Assembly (NCBI GenBank): GCA_009693345.1
Contig: SHXL01000078.1
Span: 1 to 11,583 of the forward strand
Direction of reading: 5' to 3'
Source: Betaproteobacteria bacterium
GTDB taxonomy: Bacteria > Pseudomonadota > Gammaproteobacteria > Burkholderiales > SG8-39
DNA: 11,583 bases
Positions within the stretch are counted from its first letter, which is position 1. Every line of letters begins with the position of its first letter. Positions 6,842 to 11,583 of the stretch are shown in pieces. The translations under genes and the position numbers were made by a program. The notes below the pieces were generated by a model. It saw nothing but the letters and a program-made list of their open reading frames with translations. It had not been told where the DNA came from and did no database searches.

Positions 6842-7486
6842 TCACCGGGACATTCTTTCCCGATACATCTTCAGCACCAGATCGACGACTTCGTCGATCG
6901 CCAGTTCAGAGGAGTCAACGGACACCGCGTCAACTGCCGGCTTGAGCGGCGCCACCGCTCGGGCGGCGTCTCGCTTGTCACGCTCTTCCAGCGCACTGGA
7001 AAGGGCCGCGAGAGTAGCATGGTTTCCCTTGTCATTCAACTGCTTATGCCTGCGCTGGGCACGGGTCGCGACGCTCGCTGTCAGGAACACTTTCAGGACG
7101 GCATCCGGGAAAACCACCGTACCCATGTCGCGACCGTCGGCCACTAGCCCGGGCCTACGCCGGAACCCCCTCTGGCGCTCCAGCAACGCAGCGCGGACGG
7201 CAGGCAGCTTGGCGATTTCGGATGCCCGATTGCCGATCGCTTCACTGCGTAATTTATCCGTAACATAATGTTTATTAAGTAATATATCTTGATTAAAAAA
7301 CTCGACATCCATCCCGGCAGCGACCCGCTCCGGCGCCTCCCCTCCAGCCAATGCGACAAGCCGGTAGAGCGCTCCGCTTTCCAGGTAGTGGAAGCCCAGC
7401 GCGGCCGCGACGCGGCTTGCGACGGTGCCCTTGCCGGAAGCCGAGGGTCCGTCGATCGCGATAACCGGGACTTGAGCGTTACCCAA
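6842..7486 (-). CDS. cmk: Cytidylate kinase, TTG start, shortened insert region
   Basis: Cmk phosphorylates CMP and dCMP with ATP in the cytoplasm. The 214-residue product has the P-loop GPSASGKGT (13-21), LESGALYR (35-42), the signature DGRDMGTVVFPDA (117-129) and the lid-region arginines in ERDKRDAARAVAP (168-180). From memory of the E. coli protein (227 aa), about 13 residues are missing in the CMP-binding insert, around residues 45-65. Codons for about residues 63-79 are extremely AT-rich. The start is TTG at 7486. No ATG, GTG or TTG lies between it and the upstream in-frame TGA (7501-7499), and a GAAGGTG Shine-Dalgarno stands 7 bases before it. That site and the start codon lie inside the vapC tail, giving an 8-base overlap. 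The catalytic motifs are intact, so the gene should be functional. Confidence 0.94.
   Translation of the reverse strand: MGNAQVPVIAIDGPSASGKGTVASRVAAALGFHYLESGALYRLVALAGGEAPERVAAGMDVEFFNQDILLNKHYVTDKLRSEAIGNRASEIAKLPAVRAALLERQRGFRRRPGLVADGRDMGTVVFPDAVLKVFLTASVATRAQRRHKQLNDKGNHATLAALSSALEERDKRDAARAVAPLKPAVDAVSVDSSELAIDEVVDLVLKMYRERMSR
7251..7300. other. AT-rich island inside cmk
   Basis: Only 8 of these 50 bases are G or C, within an otherwise GC-rich gene. On the minus strand the island encodes roughly residues 63-79, with codons such as TTA, ATA, AAT and AAA that are scarce elsewhere in the window. It contains AATCAA, matching the first half of the IHF consensus; the TTR half is not matched. 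It could hold a promoter or protein-binding site for rpsA-ihfB, or be recently altered sequence. No convincing -35/-10 pair was found. Confidence 0.6.
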
Positions 7487-7877
7487 CTTTGGCCACCTTC
7501 AGGCCCAGGTGCTTCGCCATGGAGTCGAAATCTCGGTCGTTATGCAGCAGCTCGTGGCCTTCCTCGGCACAGAAGGTCGCGATCAGCACGTCGGTTGCGC
7601 TTCGAGGTGTGAAGCCCAGGCGGCGCAGCCGCCGGTAGTTGCGCGCCGCGGTGAGCGCCAGCGCATGCCCGCCAAGATTGAAACACGGCAGCGCGAGCAA
7701 CCGGTTGCTCACCGTCCTGAACTCCCGTTCGTCGCGAACGGCCTGGAGAACTTCCTGCAGCACGCGGTCGCATAGCGCGATCGATTGATCATCCAGCAGC
7801 AGCGCCATGCGGTCGCAATGCGCGGCCTGTGCGCCGCGCAGGAAATCAACCCAGACACTGGTATCAGCAACTACCAC
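7479..7877 (-). CDS. vapC: VapC-type PIN-domain ribonuclease toxin
   Basis: PIN-domain toxins of VapBC systems are Mg2+-dependent endoribonucleases that cut tRNA or rRNA and stop translation when the antitoxin is lost. The 132-residue protein has normal family length and keeps the acidic active site: D5 in VVADTSVWVDFL, E42 in LQEVLQAV, D96 in SATDVLIATF, and D114/D116 in HNDRDF. It should therefore be catalytically competent. The start is GTG at 7877, 8 bases after the vapB stop. No other start fits without losing D5. The last 8 bases overlap the start of cmk. Pairing with a VapB-family antitoxin directly upstream makes the system assignment strong. The RNA target cannot be told from sequence. 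Confidence 0.92.
   Translation of the reverse strand: MVVADTSVWVDFLRGAQAAHCDRMALLLDDQSIALCDRVLQEVLQAVRDEREFRTVSNRLLALPCFNLGGHALALTAARNYRRLRRLGFTPRSATDVLIATFCAEEGHELLHNDRDFDSMAKHLGLKVAKVG
7494..7500 (-). promoter_or_regulatory. Ribosome binding site of cmk, inside the vapC coding end
   Basis: GAAGGTG on the minus strand lies 7 bases before the cmk TTG (7486). The same bases are read as codons near the end of vapC, so the toxin and the kinase share this sequence. The site supports the unusual TTG start. Confidence 0.7.
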
Positions 7878-7885
7878 GGCCCGGG

Positions 7886-8086
7886 CTACCTGCGTTTGTC
7901 CCTGCGCAGCGCGGCCGGATCACCTTCCCAATGAATCTTGCCGCGCAGCGCCAGGATGCTGGCGTAGGCCTTCTTGCGGGCGAGCAGGCGTAAGCCCTCC
8001 TCCACCGTCGCGCGCTTGGTCTTGCAGCCGCTCGCGCGCATCGCCTCGGAGAGAAGCGTGTCATCAATGTCGATGTTGGTCCGCAC
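7886..8086 (-). CDS. vapB: VapB-type antitoxin (PF09957-like)
   Basis: This small antitoxin (66 aa) would bind and neutralise the VapC toxin encoded 8 bases downstream and repress their shared promoter. Its sequence matches the short VapB family: a ribbon-like N-terminus TNIDIDDTLLSEAM (3-16), then KTKRATVEEGLRLLARKK (22-39), then the characteristic ALRGKIHWEGD (46-56), probably part of the toxin-contacting tail. Translation most likely starts at GTG 8086, since AGAGGT stands 6 bases before it and homologues begin with M/V-R-T-N. The open frame extends 26 codons further upstream to 8164, but that would run through the promoter and operator. Dimerisation and DNA binding are inferred from the family. 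Confidence 0.9.
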   Translation of the reverse strand: MRTNIDIDDTLLSEAMRASGCKTKRATVEEGLRLLARKKAYASILALRGKIHWEGDPAALRRDKRR

Positions 8087-8099
8087 AATTGCACCTCTA

Positions 8100-8129
8100 A
8101 TGTGTAAACATTCTTCATTATATACACAT
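8100..8129 (-). promoter_or_regulatory. vapBC promoter -10 box and flanking operator palindrome
   Basis: On the minus strand a perfect TATAAT (8117-8122) lies 30 bases before the vapB GTG. A good -35 is not visible upstream at normal spacing. An inverted repeat with 7-base arms ATGTGTA (8100-8106) and TACACAT (8123-8129) brackets the start-side of the promoter, and one arm abuts the -10. This is the expected layout for VapB autorepression. Binding itself is inferred. Confidence 0.65.
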
Positions 8130-8153
8130 CGGCACATTTGTTTCGGAAAGGGC

Positions 8154-8167
8154 CTCTTGCTCAAGAG
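8154..8167. repeat. Short inverted repeat in the divergent vapB/substrate-binding-protein region
   Basis: CTCTTG (8154-8159) and CAAGAG (8162-8167) are exact reverse complements separated by CT. The repeat lies upstream of both divergent genes and could be a second operator or a small hairpin. The rest of the 8087-8263 spacer shows no other element I can support except the vapBC promoter and weak binding sites before the two starts. Confidence 0.3.
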
Positions 8168-8263
8168 AATAGAGTGCAGCAGTCACAGCCTGCCATACAT
8201 TTGCGGGGTATCCTGCAGGTCGATGAGATCGCACCATGAACAGCCTGCCGTCAGGACAATTGA

Positions 8264-9244
8264 ATGACAGCACGCCGGAGATTTCTTGCGATATTCGCTT
8301 GCGGCGCGCTTGCAGCGCCGATGGCTGCGCTTGGCCAGCCGCGCGGAAGCAGTCCGCGAATCGGCTACCTCACGCTACGCGCGCGCGGCCACGCGTTTGA
8401 GGCAGTATTCGCGGCCGGTATGCGCGAGCTGGGTTACGACGAGGGGAAAAGTATCGCGATCGAGTGGCGCTTCGCCGACGGCATGGTGGAAAAGCTCCCG
8501 GCGCTGGCTGCCGAACTCGTCGCGCTACGCGTGGACCTGATCGTCGCGGCCTCGACCCAGGCCATCCAGGCGGCCGCAGCTTCGACCAAGACAATCCCGG
8601 TGGTGTTTCCCGGGGCTGCCGATCCGTTCGGCGCAGGCCTGGTGAAAAGCCTGGCGCGGCCCGGCGGCAACGTCACGGGTCTCTCGACCATCGCCGACGA
8701 TCTCGGCGGCAAGCAGATCGAGTTTCTGCGCGCCGTTTTGCCGCGCCTGTCTCGGCTCGCCGTGCTGGTGAATCCGAGGAATGCCGGGAGCGCACTGGTG
8801 GTCAGGGACTTCGAGACCGGTGCGCGCAAGACCGGAATCTCGGTCCTGCAATTCGAGGCGCAAACGCCGGAGGGCATCGAACGCGCATTCACGGCCATGA
8901 AGGCGGCGCGCGCGGATGCCGTGGCGATCGTGATCGACGCCTTCTTCCTCCAGGCGGCCAGGCAGATTGCCGGCCTTGCGCTGCGCCAGAAGCTGCCGTT
9001 CATATCCACGCAGCAGCAGGATGCCGAAGCGGGCAGCCTGATGAGCTACGGGGCAAGTGTCGAGGGAAACTACCGCCGCGCGGTGGTCTATGTCGACAAG
9101 ATCCTCAAGGGCGCAAAACCCGCCGACCTCCCCGTGGAGCAGCCGATGACGGTCGAGTTGGTGCTCAACCTCAAGACCGCGAAGGCGCTCGGCATAACGA
9201 TTCCGCAGTCGCTCCTCCTGCGCGCCGACCGGGTAATCGAGTAG
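8264..9244 (+). CDS. ABC transporter substrate-binding protein (PF04392-like), orphan
   Basis: This is a periplasmic binding protein of the ABC_sub_bind family (326 aa). The family is heavily expanded in beta-proteobacteria and rhizobia, and its ligands are mostly unknown; aromatic amino acid uptake (TrpX) is one described role. The N-terminus carries a signal with a twin-arginine-like ARRRFLA (3-9) and a hydrophobic stretch (about 8-22), with probable cleavage near ALG|QP. Family motifs are PRIGYLTLRA (31-40), VVFPGAADPFGAGLV (113-127), ARPGGNVTGLS (131-141) and the C-terminal IPQSLLLRADRVIE (313-326). ATG 8264 has AGGA about 8 bases upstream. No permease or ATPase gene is adjacent, so it must use a distant partner or act alone. 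It is the only plus-strand gene and converges on aroA, with 4 bases between the stops. Confidence 0.9.
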   Translation: MTARRRFLAIFACGALAAPMAALGQPRGSSPRIGYLTLRARGHAFEAVFAAGMRELGYDEGKSIAIEWRFADGMVEKLPALAAELVALRVDLIVAASTQAIQAAAASTKTIPVVFPGAADPFGAGLVKSLARPGGNVTGLSTIADDLGGKQIEFLRAVLPRLSRLAVLVNPRNAGSALVVRDFETGARKTGISVLQFEAQTPEGIERAFTAMKAARADAVAIVIDAFFLQAARQIAGLALRQKLPFISTQQQDAEAGSLMSYGASVEGNYRRAVVYVDKILKGAKPADLPVEQPMTVELVLNLKTAKALGITIPQSLLLRADRVIE

Positions 9245-9248
9245 GCGC

Positions 9249-10526
9249 TCAGCGCGCGATCGAAGCGAGTTCTGTGAAGTAAGCGGGGAAGGTCTTGGCA
9301 ACGCATTCCGGATCGTTGATCGTCACCGGCACGCCGCCCAGCGCGGCGAGCGAGAAGCACATCGCGATGCGGTGATCGTCGTAGGTGTCGATGGCGACGT
9401 CCGGATTCAATTTCGCGGGCGGCGTGATTTTGAGGAAATCGGGTCCTTCCACCACGCTCGCGCCGAGTTTGCGCAGTTCGGTCGCCATCGCGGTGATGCG
9501 GTCAGTCTCCTTGACCTGCCAGCTGCCGATGTTGCGGATCACGCTCGGACCGTTGGCGAACAGCGCCGCCACGGCGGCGGTCATGGCCGCGTCCGGAATA
9601 TGGTTCAGGTCCATGTCGATCGGCTTGAGCATGCCGCCGGCGCCCGTCACTTCGATCCAGTCGGGACCATATTCGACGCGCGCGCCCATCTTCTCCAGCA
9701 CTTCGGCAAAACGGACATCACCCTGGATGCTGTCGCGCCCGACGCCGATCACGCGCACCGGCCCTCCTGCGATCGCGCCGGCGGCGAGGAAATAGGAAGC
9801 GGAGGACGCATCGCCTTCCACATGAATCTCTTTCGGCGCTAGGTAGGCGAAACCGGGGACATCGAACGAGCGCGAACCGTTGTCACGCACTTCGACGCCG
9901 AATTTGCGCATCATGTTGAGTGTGATCGCGACGTAGGTCTTCGATATCAGGTCGCCCTCGACCTCGATGGTGCCGCCGCTCACCAGCGGCAGTGCGATCA
10001 GCAGGCTGCTCAGGTACTGCGAGGAAACGTTGCCCCGGACCTTGATGTGGCCGTCGACACGGATGCTTCCCGGATGGATCGCAAGCGGAGGAAAGCCCTC
10101 CTTGCCGACGTAGTCGATGCTCGCGCCGATCGCGCGCAGCGGTTCCACCAGGTCGTGGATCGGCCGCTGGTGCATGCGCGGCACGCCCGAGAGCCGGTAC
10201 TCGCCGCCCGACAGCGCCAGCACGGCGGTCAGGGGACGGAAGGCGGTGCCCGCATTGCCGAGGAAGAGCGTCTTCTTCCGGCTCGGGATTCCCTTGGCTC
10301 CGGTAACTGCGATGTCGGCGAAATTCCGGGTGTCGATGGCGATATCGAGCTTCTGCAGCGCATCCAGCATCACCCGCGTATCGTCGGCGTCCAGCAGGCC
10401 CTTGACGCGCGTCTCGCCGGTAGACAGGGCTGCCAGCAGGAGGACGCGGTTGGAAATGCTCTTCGAACCCGGCAGCCGGACCGTGCCTGCGGCTCGGCGA
10501 ATCGGCCCCAGTCTGAGGGACTTCAT
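9249..10526 (-). CDS. aroA: 3-phosphoshikimate 1-carboxyvinyltransferase (EPSP synthase)
   Basis: AroA joins PEP and shikimate 3-phosphate to form EPSP, the sixth step of the shikimate pathway. The 425-residue product (E. coli 427) is a two-domain inside-out barrel. Visible motifs are LPGSKSISNR (18-27), the PEP/glyphosate-site loop LGNAGTAFRPL (89-99), MHQRPIHDLVEPL (118-130), IPDAAM (310-315) with catalytic D312, KETDR (339-343) with E340, and DDHRIAM (383-389). The loop has the glycine and the T..P pattern of class I, glyphosate-sensitive enzymes. A GTG 7 codons upstream is in frame. The ATG at 10526 is preferred because it matches the family start and makes a 4-base ATGA overlap with the tyrA stop. 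Downstream, the usual partner cmk is displaced by the inserted genes. Confidence 0.96.
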   Translation of the reverse strand: MKSLRLGPIRRAAGTVRLPGSKSISNRVLLLAALSTGETRVKGLLDADDTRVMLDALQKLDIAIDTRNFADIAVTGAKGIPSRKKTLFLGNAGTAFRPLTAVLALSGGEYRLSGVPRMHQRPIHDLVEPLRAIGASIDYVGKEGFPPLAIHPGSIRVDGHIKVRGNVSSQYLSSLLIALPLVSGGTIEVEGDLISKTYVAITLNMMRKFGVEVRDNGSRSFDVPGFAYLAPKEIHVEGDASSASYFLAAGAIAGGPVRVIGVGRDSIQGDVRFAEVLEKMGARVEYGPDWIEVTGAGGMLKPIDMDLNHIPDAAMTAAVAALFANGPSVIRNIGSWQVKETDRITAMATELRKLGASVVEGPDFLKITPPAKLNPDVAIDTYDDHRIAMCFSLAALGGVPVTINDPECVAKTFPAYFTELASIAR

Positions 10527-11395
10527 TCGTAATCGCCGTTCAGCCACTTCTCCCGCGCCGCGCGCGCCTCGGCAAACAGTTTCTCGAGGGCCACAGCATT
10601 ACTCGTTTCGAGCATTTGAGTTATGGCTTTCAATTTCTTTTCGTACAAATGCAATTCATGCAGAAGGTCGTCGCGGTTCGCCATGCAAATATCGCGCCAC
10701 ATTTCCGGATGGCTGGATGCGACGCGCGTGAAATCCCGGAAACCGCCTGCGGCGTAGCTGAATAGCTGCGCCGAATTGGGCCGCTTGCTGATGTCATTCA
10801 CCAGCGCGTAGGCGAGCAGATGCGGCAAATGGCTCACGGCCGCGAACACCTGGTCGTGCTCCTCCGGCGTCATGCGCGAGACGCGTGCGCCGAGCGCGCT
10901 CCAGAGTGCGGCAACCGTCTCGATGTCCTGCTTGTTGTTTTCATCGAGAGGCGTAAGCACCAGGCGGCGGTCCCGGAACAACTGCGCGTTCGCCGCCGCC
11001 GCCCCGCTGTGTTCCGCCCCGGCAATCGGATGCGCCGGGACGAATTGAGCGATCTTTGCACCCAGCCCCGCCCGCGCCGTCGCGACGACATCGCGCTTGG
11101 TACTGCCGGCGTCGGAAACGATGGCGCCCGGTTTCAGGGCCGTTTCTACCGCTTTCATTACCGGGGAAAATTGCGCGACCGGAGTTGCAATCATCACGAG
11201 ATCCGCACCACGCACGGCTGCCGCGACGTCGGCTTCGATCGAATCGATGAGGCCGCGCTCCAGCGCGAGCTTCATGTTGGCGGGACTGCGCCCGACGCCC
11301 GCGACATGCCCGCAAAGTTTCTTCTCCTTCAATGCCAAGGAAAAAGAACCCCCGATCAGGCCGACTCCGATGACCGCGACGCGCTCGAAGAACAT
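10523..11395 (-). CDS. tyrA: Prephenate dehydrogenase, single-domain TyrA
   Basis: TyrA oxidatively decarboxylates prephenate (or arogenate) with NAD(P)+ toward tyrosine. The 290-residue product contains only the dehydrogenase, with no chorismate mutase or ACT domain. It has the Rossmann loop VIGVGLIGGS (8-17), SDAGSTKR (94-101), the catalytic-histidine motif AHPIAGAEHSG (121-131) with H122, SHLPHLLAYAL (188-198) and FRDFTRVASSHPEMWRDI (219-236). Cofactor and substrate preference cannot be fixed by eye. The residue after the second Rossmann strand is in AGVGRS (32-37) rather than an acidic one, which leans toward NADP. The ATG overlaps the hisC stop by one base (TAATG) behind an AAGGAA Shine-Dalgarno. 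The stop overlaps aroA by four bases. The three genes are evidently one transcript. Confidence 0.95.
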   Translation of the reverse strand: MFFERVAVIGVGLIGGSFSLALKEKKLCGHVAGVGRSPANMKLALERGLIDSIEADVAAAVRGADLVMIATPVAQFSPVMKAVETALKPGAIVSDAGSTKRDVVATARAGLGAKIAQFVPAHPIAGAEHSGAAAANAQLFRDRRLVLTPLDENNKQDIETVAALWSALGARVSRMTPEEHDQVFAAVSHLPHLLAYALVNDISKRPNSAQLFSYAAGGFRDFTRVASSHPEMWRDICMANRDDLLHELHLYEKKLKAITQMLETSNAVALEKLFAEARAAREKWLNGDYE

Positions 11396-11583
11396 TATTC
11401 CTTCAGGCTGGCAGCGAGCGCGGAGAGCAGGCGCTCGTTCTCCCGCGCCGTGCCGATCGTGATGCGCAGGTGCTCCGGCAGCTGGTAGCCGCCGCCAACC
11501 GGGCGCACGATCACGCCGCGCCTGAGCAGGCGCCGGTATATCTCGTTCGCCTTGCCCACGCGGACGGTGATGAAGTTGCCGTA
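11395..11583 (-). CDS. hisC: Histidinol-phosphate/aromatic aminotransferase, C-terminal 62 codons only
   Basis: The frame entering from the right edge encodes the C-terminal domain of a class I/II PLP aminotransferase. It includes YGNFITVRVG, then RRGVIVRPVGGGYQLPEHLRITIGT, which carries the arginine that binds the substrate carboxylate, then RENERLLSALAASLKE and TAA at 11397-11395. This is the typical HisC ending. In this operon context (hisC-tyrA-aroA) the enzyme may act on both histidinol phosphate and aromatic keto acids, which the fragment cannot decide. It overlaps tyrA by one base. Confidence 0.85.
   Translation of the reverse strand, partial: YGNFITVRVGKANEIYRRLLRRGVIVRPVGGGYQLPEHLRITIGTARENERLLSALAASLKE

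Noticed and set aside
8087..8164. N-terminal extension of vapB to 8164
   Set aside because: It would translate through the TATAAT and operator palindrome. GTG 8086 has its own AGAGGT site and matches the family's start.
8185..8249. 10-base direct repeat ACAGCCTGCC (8185-8194 and 8240-8249) before the substrate-binding protein gene
   Set aside because: Only two copies, 55 bases apart, with no palindromic character. Chance is plausible, and there is no evidence for an operator or attachment site.
7479..9244. Insertion as a transposon or genomic island with defined ends
   Set aside because: I found no transposase, integrase, terminal inverted repeats or target-site duplication around the vapBC and binding-protein genes. 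Insertion is inferred only from the normal aroA-cmk gene order.
9245..9255. GCGC-TCA-GCGC stem between the converging stops as a bidirectional terminator
   Set aside because: Four base pairs with a 3-base loop and no T-run on either strand is too weak to call.

Overview
The window is GC-rich, densely packed proteobacterial chromosome. Protein resemblance and gene order (hisC-tyrA-aroA-cmk-rpsA-ihfB-lapA-lapB-ugd-hldE1-hldD) point to a betaproteobacterium. That is an inference from remembered families, since no search was run. Both edges cut a gene: hldD on the left and hisC on the right. Apart from one gene, every gene is on the minus strand, so transcription runs from high to low coordinates.

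Right part (9249-11583, minus): the end of hisC, then tyrA and aroA. They are joined by 1-base (TAATG) and 4-base (ATGA) overlaps and form the histidine/aromatic amino acid part of the widespread aro supraoperon.

Middle (7479-9244): an accessory insertion splits aroA from cmk. It holds a plus-strand orphan ABC-transporter substrate-binding protein that converges on aroA with 4 bases between the stops. Divergent from it is a minus-strand VapB/VapC toxin-antitoxin pair with a clear promoter and operator. vapC overlaps the start of cmk by 8 bases, and the cmk ribosome binding site lies in the last vapC codons. vapB, vapC and cmk all start with non-ATG codons.

Left-centre (4568-7486, minus): cmk (CMP kinase, with a striking AT-rich island), rpsA (ribosomal protein S1, with a structured leader lacking a Shine-Dalgarno sequence) and ihfB (IHF beta). 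A short spacer packed with inverted repeats follows and reaches into the lapA start codon.

Left part (1-4575, minus): lapA and lapB (assembly and control of lipopolysaccharide synthesis), ugd (UDP-glucuronate), hldE1 (heptose-7-phosphate kinase only) and hldD (ADP-heptose epimerase, cut by the edge). These genes make and regulate the LPS inner core and are separated by 17 bases or fewer, so co-transcription is likely.

No tRNA, rRNA, CRISPR array, insertion sequence or transposase is visible. I found no new multi-gene system. The most unusual feature is the toxin-antitoxin pair wired into the start of an essential cmk-rpsA operon. No gene-free stretch exceeds 300 bases; the longest is the 177-base divergent region 8087-8263.
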